Source: an uncultured Corynebacterium sp. (lineage in GTDB: Bacteria > Actinomycetota > Actinomycetes > Mycobacteriales > Mycobacteriaceae). From it: DNA of 64,000 nt. Below, in pieces: positions 53,136-61,799 of the stretch. A model generated the notes under the pieces. That model did no database searches and was not told the origin of the DNA. It was given only the letters and a program-made list of their open reading frames with translations. The DNA lies in the NCBI RefSeq assembly GCF_902489365.1, contig NZ_CABTZR010000004.1:8883-72882 (forward strand). Reading direction: 5' to 3'. Each line of letters begins with the position of its first letter. Position 1 is the stretch's first letter. The translations under genes were made by a program, and so were the position numbers.

Positions 53136-53179
53136 CACAGAGGGTGAAACGGACAACGTTGTCCGTTTCACCCTCTGTG
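53136..53179. terminator. Bidirectional terminator, 44-bp perfect palindrome
   Basis: The 22-nt arm starting CACAGAGGGTGAAACGG and its exact complement meet at 53157/53158 with no unpaired loop. It is flanked by GTTT on the plus strand and TCGTTTT on the minus strand, so it can end both the pilus operon and the EIIA remnant. Confidence 0.85.
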
Positions 53180-53181
53180 GT

Positions 53182-53484
53182 TTAGGCCTGGGGAGCCGCG
53201 GAACTAACCTCAGCGGGTTCTGGTTTTGGGTCCACGGTAAGAAGCGCATCGCCGAAGGAGATCTCCTCGCCCATGGCATAGGCCGGGAGCACTGGCCCCG
53301 TCTTCTTCGAGTTGGACACGACCACCGGGGTGGTCACCGGGTAGTCGACGGCCTTGATGACCTCGATGTCGAACTCGCAGAGGAGGTCGCCAGCCTTCAC
53401 CTCATCGCCCTTGGACACATGCGAGGTGAAGTGTTCACCCTTCAGGTTCACGGTGTCGAAGCCGATGTGCATGAGGATGTCCAC
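53182..53484 (-). pseudogene. PTS EIIA (glucose-type) remnant, N-terminally truncated
   Basis: The 100-residue frame matches the C-terminal two-thirds of a glucose-type EIIA: the phospho-His region (ILMHIGFDTVNLKGEHFTSHV), KGDEVKAGDLLCEFD and TPVVVSN. The reading frame stays open upstream to a TGA at 53566-53568 and still reads like EIIA (SGRLNGPNGVFIDG), but it has no start codon before GTG 53484. The first about 55 residues, including the second active-site His, are missing. I infer a decayed gene; a short functional version is less likely. Confidence 0.65.
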
Positions 53485-53590
53485 GTTGTTGCCGTCGATG
53501 AAGACCCCATTCGGGCCATTGAGGCGGCCGGAGGGGCGGAGAGAGGTGGAAAAGCGGACGGTAGTTCATGCTCTCGATAGTATGGGTTCC

Positions 53591-54459
53591 ATGGAGATTA
53601 TGGTGTGTGGCGAAGGCCTTGTTGACCTCGTTCCGCGCGAGCACGGTCAGCTGGCGGATTTAACACCGGCATTGGGTGGCGGTCCTTTCAACGTCGCGGT
53701 CGCGACGGGGCGCTTGGGCGCTGACGTGGGGTTTCAGTCGCGGCTCTCGCGGGATGCCTTCGGGCAAGCGCTCATGGAGCGTCTCACCGAGGAGGGCGTG
53801 GACACCTCCCTTGTGCAGCGCGGCGAGGAACCCACCACGCTGGCGGTCTGCAACATCGGCGAGGACGGCTCAGCCACCTACTCCTTCTACACGGAAGGCA
53901 CCGCCGACCGCTTTGTAGATCCAGCGCTTGTCGACGTCCCCTGGGCCTGTTTCGGCACCGTCTCCCTCGCCCTGGAACCTGGCGCCTCCCGCTATGCCGA
54001 GTTGCTAAAGGACCTTGCTGCGAAGGGCACGAAGGTCGCGCTGGACCCTAACATTCGCCCCTTCTTCGCCACCCCGGAGCATCGTGAATTCTTGTTATCG
54101 CTGTTGCCACACGTCACTTTGTTGAAGTTAAGCGACGAAGAAGTGGAATTCCTAGGCGAAGACGCACTGGCACAGGTACCCATCGTCGTAACGACCCGCG
54201 GCGCAGAGGGGTTGGCGTGCGCACGGATTCGGTATCGCTGCAGGTCCCGCCGGTTAAGGTCGAGGTGGCAGACACCATTGGAGCCGGTGACACGGTCATG
54301 GCCGCGCTGCTGAGCCAGTTGCTAACGCGGGATATCAGCGCTTTAAGCGCCGAAGAGTGGCAGGAGATCCTCCACTTCGCGGCGACGGCCGCAGCCATTA
54401 CGGTTTCCCGCACGGGTGCGCAACCGCCCACGCTTCCGGAAGTGGAGGAGCGCCTATGA
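53591..54459 (+). pseudogene. PfkB-family sugar kinase with frameshift
   Basis: This is a ribokinase/fructokinase-type protein: MEIMVCGEGLVDLVPRE, the substrate-binding LGGGPFNVAVATGRLG, and the catalytic signature VADTIGAGDT. The reading frame breaks near 54207-54216 in GAGGGGTTGGCG. The N-terminal part runs up to TRGAEG and the C-terminal part (VRTDSVSLQVPP...) continues in another frame; adding one G to the GGGG run restores it. It is either a real inactivating mutation or a sequencing error. TAGTAT lies 7 nt before ATG 53591 (leaderless). The end overlaps the next gene by ATGA. Confidence 0.75.
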
Positions 54460-54848
54460 ACTACCCAGTGCGTGCCGGTGTAGTGCACGGCCTGCTCTTT
54501 GTGCTGGTGGCCGGGGCCTTTATCCTGCCGGTGGTCTTCGGTAGCGCAGCACTTCTGCCGGTGCCGTTTGCGGCGTGGGCATCGGTGGCGCTCGCCGCGC
54601 TAGCGCTTATCGACGCCTCCTACCACGCCTTCTCCCCCTCCCAGCGCCCCACCCGCGGCTTACGTGCCCTTTCGGCTGTCGGGGGCGTTGCGCTCATCGC
54701 TGGCTGGTTGGTGTGGCTGCGGATCTATAACTCCATCGACCTGGTGAACGCCACGCCCTACCGCATCGGCACTTTCCTACTCGGGGTAGGCGCGGTGCTC
54801 AGTGGGTTTTGTTGCGCCATTGCGCTCACACACCGCGGCGCGCGCTAG
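54456..54848 (+). CDS. Small four-helix membrane protein
   Basis: The 130-residue protein has four hydrophobic helices (VVHGLLFVLVAGAFILPVVFG, ASVALAALALIDASY, ALSAVGGVALIAGWLVWL, GTFLLGVGAVLSGFCCAIAL). ATG at 54456 overlaps the kinase stop by ATGA, so it was translated with the sugar kinase. No family recognised; a sugar-related membrane role is only a guess from context. Confidence 0.65.
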   Translation: MNYPVRAGVVHGLLFVLVAGAFILPVVFGSAALLPVPFAAWASVALAALALIDASYHAFSPSQRPTRGLRALSAVGGVALIAGWLVWLRIYNSIDLVNATPYRIGTFLLGVGAVLSGFCCAIALTHRGAR

Positions 54849-54887
54849 GAAATCTCCTCCACTTCCCGCGAGTGCCTTGCAGGAGCC

Positions 54888-54923
54888 AAAAAATAGCCCC
54901 CACGCTTAGCGTGGGGGCTATTT
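54888..54923 (-). terminator. Terminator of the S10 operon
   Basis: AAATAGCCCCCACGC (54891-54905), TTA loop, GCGTGGGGGCTATTT (54909-54923): a perfect 15-bp stem. On the minus strand it is followed by six T residues, 20 nt past the rpsQ stop. Confidence 0.88.
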
Positions 54924-54943
54924 ACGTAGAAGAGGGCTAGATT

Positions 54944-55225
54944 TTACTTAGCCTTCTCCACGATCTCGACGAGACGGAAGTGCTTGTCCTTGGACAGCGG
55001 GCGAGTCTCGGCGATGAGAACGCGGTCGCCGATGCCGGCGGTCTCGTTCTCGTCGTGCGCCTTAACCTTCTTGTTAGTGCGCATGATCTTGCCGTAGAGG
55101 GCGTGCTGCTTGCGGTCCTCGAGCTCGACAACGATGGTCTTATTCATCTTGTCGGAGACAACGATGCCGGTGCGGGTCTTGCGAGCGCCCTTTTCCTTCT
55201 TAGTGTTCACGTTTGCCTCACTCAT
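54944..55225 (-). CDS. rpsQ: 30S ribosomal protein S17
   Basis: S17 is a 16S-binding OB-fold protein. The 93-residue product has a short basic extension ([20 protein letters not shown]) before the core [25 protein letters not shown] and [20 protein letters not shown]. It ends the S10 operon. rplN, which normally follows rpsQ, lies about 11 kb away beyond the pilus island. Confidence 0.97.
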   Translation of the reverse strand: MSEANVNTKKEKGARKTRTGIVVSDKMNKTIVVELEDRKQHALYGKIMRTNKKVKAHDENETAGIGDRVLIAETRPLSKDKHFRLVEIVEKAK

Positions 55226-55227
55226 GA

Positions 55228-55458
55228 TTAAGCCTCAGCTCCCGGAGCAACGGACAGGCCCAGCTCGCGCTCGCGCAGAACGGTGTAGATGCGGGCAATG
55301 TCGCGCTTAACCGTGCCGATGCGGCGGTTGTTGGTCAGCTGGCCGGTGGCCTTCTGGAAACGAAGGTTGAAGAGCTCTTCCTTCGCGTCCTTCAGGCGGT
55401 TCTCCAGCTCAGCGTTGTCGAGCTCGCGGAACTCGTGGGCGGGGGTACCGTTAGCCAT
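55228..55458 (-). CDS. rpmC: 50S ribosomal protein L29
   Basis: L29 sits near the tunnel exit and the trigger-factor site. The 76-residue helical protein ([43 protein letters not shown]...) starts at ATG 55458, which overlaps the rplP stop (TAATG). A longer in-frame start at 55497 lies inside rplP and is unlikely. Confidence 0.96.
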   Translation of the reverse strand: MANGTPAHEFRELDNAELENRLKDAKEELFNLRFQKATGQLTNNRRIGTVKRDIARIYTVLRERELGLSVAPGAEA

Positions 55459-55874
55459 TAGAACTGGTCCTCCTTCTTGATGATGCGGACCTTGCACGGA
55501 AGCTTCTGACCAGCGCGGCGCAGAGCCTCGATGGCAGTAGCCTCGTTCGGGTAGGTCATCTCGAAGAGGATGCGGCCCGGCTTAACGTTGGCAACCCACT
55601 TCTCGACGGGACCCTTACCGGAACCCATACGCACGCCGAGCGGCTTCTGGGTCAACGGACGGTCCGGGAAGATGTTGATCCACACCTTGCCACCACGCTT
55701 GACGTGGCGGTTGATGGCAATACGTGCGGCCTCAATCTGGCGGTTGGTGATGTACGCCGGCTCGAGAGCCTGGATGGCGTAGTCACCGAAGTTGATGCGG
55801 TTACCGCCCTTGGACACACCCGAGCGGGTCGGGCGGTGCTGACGACGGTACTTGACGCGCTTAGGAATCAGCAT
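55458..55874 (-). CDS. rplP: 50S ribosomal protein L16
   Basis: L16 organises the A-site region of the 50S subunit. The 138-residue protein opens [19 protein letters not shown] and contains [42 protein letters not shown] and [24 protein letters not shown]. It is coupled to rpmC by stop-start overlap and lies 3 nt after rpsC. Confidence 0.97.
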   Translation of the reverse strand: MLIPKRVKYRRQHRPTRSGVSKGGNRINFGDYAIQALEPAYITNRQIEAARIAINRHVKRGGKVWINIFPDRPLTQKPLGVRMGSGKGPVEKWVANVKPGRILFEMTYPNEATAIEALRRAGQKLPCKVRIIKKEDQF

Positions 55875-55877
55875 GGA

Positions 55878-56624
55878 TTAGCCCTCCTGCTTCTGCTGTG
55901 CGCGCTGGCGACGCTGGCCACCACGACGCGGACGACCGTTGCGGTCGCCGCGGCCACGGCCCTGCGCCGGAGCGTTCAGTTCGGACTCGCGGACGCCACC
56001 GACAACGTCACCCTTGTAGATCCACACCTTGATGCCAATGCGGCCGAAGGTGGTGTGGGCCTCTGCGGTGCCGTAGTCGATCTCGGCGCGAAGGGTGTGC
56101 AGCGGAACGCGACCCTCGTGGTAGCGCTCGGTGCGGGACATCTCAGCGCCGCCCAGACGACCAGCCAGGAGGATCTTAATACCCTTAACCTGCGGCTGGC
56201 GCATAGCGGACTGGATGGCCTTGCGCATTGCGCGGCGGAATGCCACGCGGTTAACCAGCTGCTCAGCGATGGACTGTGCAACCAGGGTTGCGTTGGCGTC
56301 GACCTGCTTGACCTCGAGAATGTTGAGGGCAACCATCTTGCCGGTGAGCTTCTCCAGCTCGCGGCGAATACGGTCAGCCTCAGCACCGCGGCGGCCAATC
56401 ACGATGCCCGGGCGGGCGGTGTGAATGTCCACGCGGACGCGGTCGCGGGTGCGCTCGATGACGACGTCGGCGATGCCGGCGCGGTCGAGGCCCTTCTCCA
56501 GGTACTCGCGGATCTTGATGTCTTCGGCTACGTAGCTTGCGTAGTCCTTATCGGCGTACCAGTGGGTCTTCCAGTCGGAAGTGATGCCCAAACGTAGGCC
56601 GTGAGGATGGATCTTCTGGCCCAT
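55878..56624 (-). CDS. rpsC: 30S ribosomal protein S3
   Basis: S3 lines the mRNA entry tunnel. The 248-residue protein has the KH domain ([42 protein letters not shown]) and a C-terminal Gly/Arg/Gln-rich tail ([27 protein letters not shown]). The ATG at 56624 overlaps the rplV stop. Confidence 0.97.
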   Translation of the reverse strand: MGQKIHPHGLRLGITSDWKTHWYADKDYASYVAEDIKIREYLEKGLDRAGIADVVIERTRDRVRVDIHTARPGIVIGRRGAEADRIRRELEKLTGKMVALNILEVKQVDANATLVAQSIAEQLVNRVAFRRAMRKAIQSAMRQPQVKGIKILLAGRLGGAEMSRTERYHEGRVPLHTLRAEIDYGTAEAHTTFGRIGIKVWIYKGDVVGGVRESELNAPAQGRGRGDRNGRPRRGGQRRQRAQQKQEG

Positions 56625-56986
56625 TACTTGGCCCCTTCCTTCTGGCTCTCGACAACCACGGTGATGTGGCTGGTGCGCTTACGAATCATGAATGCGCGGC
56701 CCTGTGCGCGCGGCTGGAAACGACGCATGGTCGGACCCTCGTTGGCGTAGGCCTCGGAGATGACCAGGGTGCGCGGATCCAGGCCGAAGTTGTTCTCAGC
56801 GTTGGCAGCTGCGGATGCAACGACCTTGGCAACCGGCTCAGCGGCGCCCTGCGGAGCGTACTTCAGGATTGCAAGTGCCTCGGCTACGGACTTACCGCGG
56901 ACCAGGTCGATGACGCGGCGTGCCTTCATCGGGGTAACGCGGACGTAGCGAGCCGTTGCGGATGCGGAGGTGATGGTGTCACTCAT
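56624..56986 (-). CDS. rplV: 50S ribosomal protein L22
   Basis: L22 lines the peptide exit tunnel. The 120-residue product has the family core ([55 protein letters not shown]) and the extended hairpin region ending [19 protein letters not shown]. It lies 3 nt after rpsS and overlaps rpsC. Confidence 0.97.
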   Translation of the reverse strand: MSDTITSASATARYVRVTPMKARRVIDLVRGKSVAEALAILKYAPQGAAEPVAKVVASAAANAENNFGLDPRTLVISEAYANEGPTMRRFQPRAQGRAFMIRKRTSHITVVVESQKEGAK

Positions 56987-56989
56987 CGC

Positions 56990-57268
56990 TTATCGACGTC
57001 CCTTCTTGTCGTCCTTGACGTGACCCTTAAAGGTCTTGGTGGGTGCGAACTCACCGAGCTTGTGACCAACCATGGAGTCCTCGACGAACACCGGCACGTG
57101 CTTGCGGCCGTCGTGGACGGCGAAGGTGTGACCGATGAAATCGGGCAGGATGGTGGAGCGGCGAGACCAGGTCTTGATGACCTGCTTGGTGCCGGCCTCG
57201 TTCTGAGCATCAACCTTGTTGAGGAGGTGCTCATCGACGAACGGGCCCTTCTTAAGGCTGCGTGGCAT
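56990..57268 (-). CDS. rpsS: 30S ribosomal protein S19
   Basis: S19 is in the 30S head and pairs with S13. The 92-residue protein begins [20 protein letters not shown] and contains [29 protein letters not shown] and [17 protein letters not shown], all standard. It lies 13 nt after rplB. Confidence 0.97.
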   Translation of the reverse strand: MPRSLKKGPFVDEHLLNKVDAQNEAGTKQVIKTWSRRSTILPDFIGHTFAVHDGRKHVPVFVEDSMVGHKLGEFAPTKTFKGHVKDDKKGRR

Positions 57269-57281
57269 TGTTTACCTCCTC

Positions 57282-58118
57282 TTAGCGCTTCTTGTTCGGG
57301 CGACGACGGCGCACGATCATGTTGTTCGAGTAACGGTTCGGGTTGCGGGTGCGGCCTTCCTTGTGGCCCCACGGCGACACCGGGTGGCGACCACCCGAGG
57401 TCTTACCCTCACCACCACCGTGCGGGTGGTCGACCGGGTTCATAACGACACCGCGGACGGTCGGGCGGACGCCCTTCCAACGCATACGGCCGGCCTTGCC
57501 CCAACGGATGTTCATCTGGTCAGCGTTGCCAACCTCACCGACGGTGGCGCGGCAACGGATGTCGACGCGACGAATCTCGGAGGACGGCATACGCAGGATG
57601 GCGTACTTGCCTTCCTTACCCAGCAGCTGGATGGAGGCACCAGCGGAGCGAGCCAGCTTAGCGCCAGCGCCCGGCTTGAGCTCCACAGCGTGGATGGTGG
57701 TACCGGTCGGGATGTTGCGCAGCGGCAGGTTGTTGCCAACCTTGATATCTGCGTTCGGACCAGCCTCAACGATGGTGCCCTGCTTCAAGCCCTTCGGGGC
57801 GATGATGTAGCGCTTTTCGCCGTCTGCGTAGTGCAGGAGGGCGATGTTAGCGGTACGGTTCGGGTCGTACTCGATGTGAGCGACCTTTGCAGGGATGCCG
57901 TCCTTGTCGGTACGACGGAAGTCGATGAGACGGTAACGGCGCTTGTGGCCACCGCCGATGTGGCGGGTGGTGATGCGGCCGTAGTTGTTACGACCACCAG
58001 TCTTGCTCAGCGGGCGCAGCAGGGACTTCTCCGGGGTCGAGCGAGTGATTTCCTCGAACTCGGACACGGAGGATGCGCGGCGACCCGGAGTTGTCGGCTT
58101 GTACTTACGAATAGCCAT
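57282..58118 (-). CDS. rplB: 50S ribosomal protein L2
   Basis: L2 is needed for peptidyl-transferase assembly. The 278-residue protein begins [21 protein letters not shown] and contains [29 protein letters not shown] and the near-universal [27 protein letters not shown], which includes the His at the catalytic centre region. ATG at 58118 has a strong GGAAAAGGAAG site. Confidence 0.98.
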   Translation of the reverse strand: MAIRKYKPTTPGRRASSVSEFEEITRSTPEKSLLRPLSKTGGRNNYGRITTRHIGGGHKRRYRLIDFRRTDKDGIPAKVAHIEYDPNRTANIALLHYADGEKRYIIAPKGLKQGTIVEAGPNADIKVGNNLPLRNIPTGTTIHAVELKPGAGAKLARSAGASIQLLGKEGKYAILRMPSSEIRRVDIRCRATVGEVGNADQMNIRWGKAGRMRWKGVRPTVRGVVMNPVDHPHGGGEGKTSGGRHPVSPWGHKEGRTRNPNRYSNNMIVRRRRPNKKR

Positions 58119-58157
58119 AATTCTTCCTTTTCCTTATCGGCTCTTTAAGCCGTTCTG

Positions 58158-58463
58158 CTAGCTAGCAGAACCGCCGAAGACGTCGATGGAGTCGCTGCCT
58201 TCACGGAGCGTCACGTAGGCGCGCTTGGTGGACTTACGCTGACCGAAGCCGGTGCGGGTGCGCTTGCGCTTACCTGCACGGTTCACGGTGTTCACGGAAG
58301 CAACCTTCACGCCGAAGATCTGCTCGACGGCATCTTTAATCTGGGTCTTGTTGGAGTCCGTGGAGACGTAGAACGTGTAGACGTTCTGCTCCATCAGGCC
58401 GTAGGACTTCTCGGACACAACCGGTGCGATGATGACGTCGCGCGGGTTAGCGAGCTTAGCCAT
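58158..58463 (-). CDS. rplW: 50S ribosomal protein L23
   Basis: L23 forms the docking site for trigger factor and SRP at the tunnel exit. The 101-residue product has [50 protein letters not shown] and the basic [23 protein letters not shown]. Its ATG overlaps the rplD stop. Confidence 0.97.
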   Translation of the reverse strand: MAKLANPRDVIIAPVVSEKSYGLMEQNVYTFYVSTDSNKTQIKDAVEQIFGVKVASVNTVNRAGKRKRTRTGFGQRKSTKRAYVTLREGSDSIDVFGGSAS

Positions 58464-59125
58464 TACTTCTCCTCCTTAGCTTCCTCGGCGGCGCCGGTAG
58501 CGCGCTCGACGAAGGTGTGCAGAGCCTCAACGGAGAACACAACGTCGTCCGAGTAGAGGACGTCGTAGGTGTTCAGCTGGCCGGCGTCCAGGATCTGGAC
58601 GTTCGGCAGGTTGTTGGCGCTGCGGCGAGCATTGATGTCCTCGCGGCCGATGACCAGAAGAACATTCTTGCGGTCAGTGAGGCGCTCGATGAAAGCCTTG
58701 GCCTGCTTGGTGGACGGGGTCTGGCCCGGGACGAGCTCCTCGATGACGTGGATGCGCTCGTTGCGTGCACGGTCAGACAGTGCGCCGTAGAGAGCAGCCT
58801 TGATCATGCGCTTCGGGGTGCGCTGGGAGTAGTCGCGCGGAACCGGGCCATGCACGGTGCCACCGCCGGTGTAGTGCGGAGCACGGATGGAACCCTGGCG
58901 GGCGCGGCCGGTGCCCTTCTGGCGGAACGGCTTGCGACCACCACCGCGGACCTCGCCGCGGGTCTTGGTCTTGTGGGTACCCTGACGAGCGGCAGCGAGC
59001 TGTGCGTTGACAACCTGGTGCATCAGAGCAATGGATGCCTCGGTGTCAAAGAGCTCTGCCGGCAACTCAACGGTGCCGTTGGTCTTACCGTCAGCGGTCT
59101 GGACGTCTAGCTTGAGGTTGCTCAT
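58463..59125 (-). CDS. rplD: 50S ribosomal protein L4
   Basis: L4 has a tunnel-lining loop and can act as an operon regulator in enterobacteria. The 220-residue protein contains the loop region [36 protein letters not shown] and the C-terminal globular domain ([28 protein letters not shown]). The start overlaps the rplC stop (ATGA). Confidence 0.97.
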   Translation of the reverse strand: MSNLKLDVQTADGKTNGTVELPAELFDTEASIALMHQVVNAQLAAARQGTHKTKTRGEVRGGGRKPFRQKGTGRARQGSIRAPHYTGGGTVHGPVPRDYSQRTPKRMIKAALYGALSDRARNERIHVIEELVPGQTPSTKQAKAFIERLTDRKNVLLVIGREDINARRSANNLPNVQILDAGQLNTYDVLYSDDVVFSVEALHTFVERATGAAEEAKEEK

Positions 59126-59778
59126 GCGTGTGCACCGCCCTTCACTGCGGTCTTAACGGTGACGAGGCCACCGCGCGCACCCGGGATAGCACCCTTGATG
59201 AGCAGCAGGTTGGACTCGGCATCAATCTTCTGAATCTTCAGGTTCTGGGTGGTCACGCGGTCCTGGCCCATGCGGCCAGCCATGCGCTTACCCTTGAAGA
59301 CGCGGCCCGGGAACGAAGCGCCACCAATGCCACCAACGCGGCGGTGAGCAGCCTGGTTACCGTGGGCAGCGCCCTGGCCTGCGAAGCCGTGGCGCTTCAT
59401 GGCGCCAGCGTAGCCGTGACCCTTGGTGGTGCCGGTAACGTCAACGAAGGACACGCCCTCGAAGATATCCACCTTGACCTCCTGGCCGACCTCGTATGCG
59501 GAGGTGTCGTCCATGCGGATCTCAGCGACGTAACGGCGCGGGGTCGCGCCAGCCTTCTTGAAGTGACCGGTTGCAGGCTTATTGACCTTGCGCGGGTCCT
59601 TCTCACCGAAGGCAATCTGGATGGCGTTGTAGCCATCGGTTTCTACAGTACGGATCTGGGTAACCACGCACGGGCCAGCCTCGACGACGGTCACCGGCAC
59701 AACGCGGTTCTCCTCGTCGAAGACCTGGGTCATGCCGAGCTTGGTGCCCAGAATTCCCTTGATCTCGTTTTCACTCAT
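59122..59778 (-). CDS. rplC: 50S ribosomal protein L3
   Basis: L3 is an early assembly protein reaching the peptidyl-transferase centre. The 218-residue product has [30 protein letters not shown] and the central [55 protein letters not shown] at 59778 has a GGAGAA site, 35 nt after rpsJ. Confidence 0.98.
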   Translation of the reverse strand: MSENEIKGILGTKLGMTQVFDEENRVVPVTVVEAGPCVVTQIRTVETDGYNAIQIAFGEKDPRKVNKPATGHFKKAGATPRRYVAEIRMDDTSAYEVGQEVKVDIFEGVSFVDVTGTTKGHGYAGAMKRHGFAGQGAAHGNQAAHRRVGGIGGASFPGRVFKGKRMAGRMGQDRVTTQNLKIQKIDAESNLLLIKGAIPGARGGLVTVKTAVKGGAHA

Positions 59779-59813
59779 TGTTTGTTCTCCACCAAATACG
59801 TTGTGTCGATCGC

Positions 59814-60119
59814 TTACTGGATATTCACGTCGACGCTTGCCGGAAGGTCGATGCGCATAAGGGCGTCAACGGTCTTCGGGGTCGGGTCGAGAATGTCGAT
59901 GAGGCGCTTGTGAGTGCGCATCTCGAAGTGCTCGCGAGAGCCCTTGTACTTGTGCGGAGAACGAATAACGGCGTATACGTTCTTCTCGGTTGGGAGCGGC
60001 ACCGGGCCGACAACACGAGCACCCGTACGGGTAACGGTCTCGACGATCTTCTTAGCAGAAGCGTCGATGGCCTCGTGGTCGTAGGCCTTCAGCCGAATGC
60101 GGATTTTTTGTCCCGCCAC
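59814..60119 (-). CDS. rpsJ: 30S ribosomal protein S10
   Basis: S10 (also NusE) is a 30S head protein and an antitermination factor. The 101-residue protein has [75 protein letters not shown]. The start is GTG at 60119, with a GAGGAAGAGGA site. It opens the S10 operon; the long 5' region (60120-60767) holds a small candidate leader ORF. Confidence 0.97.
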   Translation of the reverse strand: MAGQKIRIRLKAYDHEAIDASAKKIVETVTRTGARVVGPVPLPTEKNVYAVIRSPHKYKGSREHFEMRTHKRLIDILDPTPKTVDALMRIDLPASVDVNIQ

Positions 60120-60365
60120 GCTTATCCTCTTCCTCGCTTCCCCACTTTCACATTCCCGGCCTATCCGGGGCGTGAAGCGGTGGGAAATTGCTTCTCGATT
60201 TCTCTATAACGTTGTCCGGGCTGGAAGCCATGGCTCAACGCCAGTTGTCTGACTGTCATGACGACCACGAGAGTGACTTAAGGCAAAAACCCAGAGTGCA
60301 GTGCTCGTGACGGGGTACAAGACCCGTAGTCAAAGTAAATAGGAAGAAGACTGGGGCGTTAGATC
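60120..60365. other. rpsJ leader region
   Basis: No gene is supported. A hairpin (CCCGG/CCGGG arms at 60155-60169) lies just before rpsJ. A TATAGA-like -10 (GTTATAGAG, about 60204-60214) has no good -35 at the usual distance, so the S10 promoter is not clear. Confidence 0.4.
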
Positions 60366-60419
60366 TTAAAGATCCGCAACCAAAGCCTTATTCATATACT
60401 GCCGCTGTTTATTTGCCAT
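60366..60419 (-). CDS. Candidate 17-residue leader ORF upstream of rpsJ
   Basis: On the minus strand ATG at 60419 follows a good GGAGAAGG ribosome site and encodes MANKQRQYMNKALVADL before TAA; the stop lies in an AGATCTT-AAAGATC palindrome. It is 246 nt before the rpsJ start. It could be a regulatory leader peptide of the S10 operon, or chance. Larger open frames in this 648-nt gap (for example the plus-strand frame at 60413-60655) look spurious. Confidence 0.35.
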   Translation of the reverse strand: MANKQRQYMNKALVADL

Positions 60420-60767
60420 GCCCCTTCTCCGGTCCATCTTCTCGGGATTGTCTCTGCTCAAGCGCGGACCTAGCCCGATCGGATGACCTTCGCGTGTTGT
60501 TCCAGAAGAACTCCACAACAAAGGTGTCATGTTCGCCTTACCAGCAACAACGCCCTACAGGCATCAGCCTGCGGCTACGTCGCTGTGTTAAAGCAACCCC
60601 TGTATTTAAGCACGTAACCTCGCGTTTTCCAAACTCCTGCAGAAACAGTGCGTAACATCACGTTTTGGCCAAGGATTGACTCTCCGCCGCCCCGCGGACC
60701 GCGTTCGCGGTTAAGCTCGTGGCGTAGATACAGACCTACATCAACTACACAGTGAGAGGGATCCACC

Positions 60768-61265
60768 ATGGCTGAGAACACCACCCCCAAGGACGTCGCC
60801 GAGCAGACCGCCCCGGCTAACGACGCCACCCCGGCCCCTGCCCCGGAGCGCAACAAGAACCTGGAGACCGATTTCGGCACCACCCGCATCGATGATGTCG
60901 TTGTGTCCAAGATCGCCGGCATCGCTGCCCGCGAGGTTTCCGGCGTCGCCGCCCTCGGCGGCGGTGGCGCCCGCATGATGGGCTCCATCCGCGAATCCTT
61001 CGGCGCTTCCGAGGACGTCCGCCAGGGCGTGAGCGTCGAGGTGAACAACGGCACCGCTTCCATTGATATCGCCATCATCGCCGAGTACGGCGTGGCCATC
61101 CACGAGCTCGCCGAGGCTATCCGCCGCAACATCATGAATGCGGTCGAGCGCATGACCGGTCTGTCCGTCGATCGCGTCGACGTCGTCGTCCACGACGTCA
61201 AGCTGCCGCGCGAAGAAGACGAGTCCGCCGAAACGGCCCCGGCAGTTACCCAGGGCCAGGCATAA
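60768..61265 (+). CDS. Asp23/Gls24 family envelope stress protein
   Basis: The 165-residue protein has a Pro/Ala/Thr-rich N-terminal region, then an Asp23 domain (FGTTRIDDVVVSKIAGIAAREVSGVAALGG...GVSVEVNNGTASIDIAIIAEYGVAIHELAEAIRRNIMNAVERMTGLSVDRVDVVVHDV). In staphylococci Asp23 is anchored to the membrane by AmaP, and an AmaP-type gene is encoded six genes later. ATG at 60768 has a GAGAGGG site. It opens a six-gene plus-strand cluster divergent from the S10 operon. Confidence 0.92.
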   Translation: MAENTTPKDVAEQTAPANDATPAPAPERNKNLETDFGTTRIDDVVVSKIAGIAAREVSGVAALGGGGARMMGSIRESFGASEDVRQGVSVEVNNGTASIDIAIIAEYGVAIHELAEAIRRNIMNAVERMTGLSVDRVDVVVHDVKLPREEDESAETAPAVTQGQA

Positions 61266-61266
61266 C

Positions 61267-61572
61267 GTGACCTCTGCCGAGCTCACCCTCCCCATTGCCA
61301 CGTCCATAGCGGAGGCGGTGACGGATCTGAGGGGCGTCGCCAAGCTTTCGCCCGGCCGGTTCGGGGAGGTCGCGCTGCTCTTCCCCGGTGAGCGCGTGCA
61401 CGGCATCCGCCGCCCCAGCCCGCAGGATGACACGCACCTAGAGCTGCACATCGTCGTTGATGTCAGCGCTGGCGTTCCCCTCGCCGAGCTTGGCGACGCC
61501 ACCCGCACCACCGTCCGCACCACCTGGCCCGCGGTGCGCCGCGTGGACGTTGTCTTCGACGACGCGGTCTAA
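61267..61572 (+). CDS. Short Asp23-like protein
   Basis: This 101-residue protein (MTSAELTLPIATSIAEAVTDLRGVAKLSPGRFGEVALLFPGERVHGIRR...) is a reduced Asp23-type domain: it keeps the pattern of strand VDVSAGVPLAELGDATRTTVRTTWPAVRRVDVVF. The GTG start at 61267 is 1 nt after the Asp23 stop. It may be a second partner for the AmaP anchor. Confidence 0.75.
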   Translation: MTSAELTLPIATSIAEAVTDLRGVAKLSPGRFGEVALLFPGERVHGIRRPSPQDDTHLELHIVVDVSAGVPLAELGDATRTTVRTTWPAVRRVDVVFDDAV

Positions 61573-61604
61573 GAGGAACCGACATACAGAACTAAAGGAA
61601 AACC

Positions 61605-61799
61605 ATGAAGAATTACACCTCCCTCGGCGTGATCGCCGGCTTGGTTCTGGCCTTTTTCATCTACCTCGGCGTGTGGTACGTCGCGCTCGCGGTGTTGCTT
61701 GCAGCCGTGGGCGGCGTGATCGGCGCACATTTCGACGGCCGCATCGACCTCACCGCGGTGTGGAAGGGCGTGGTCGGCCAGGATAGAGGCCGAGGCTAG
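61605..61799 (+). CDS. Small DUF2273-like membrane protein
   Basis: The 64-residue protein has two closely spaced hydrophobic stretches (LGVIAGLVLAFFIYLGVWYVALAVLLAAVGGVIGAHFDG), matching the DUF2273-type small protein found in Asp23/AmaP clusters. ATG at 61605 follows an AAAGGA site. Its stop overlaps the next GTG (TAGTG). Confidence 0.8.
   Translation: MKNYTSLGVIAGLVLAFFIYLGVWYVALAVLLAAVGGVIGAHFDGRIDLTAVWKGVVGQDRGRG

Noticed and set aside
60413..60655. 80-residue plus-strand frame before the Asp23 gene
   Set aside because: It has no ribosome site and no recognisable family, and lies in the S10 leader region.
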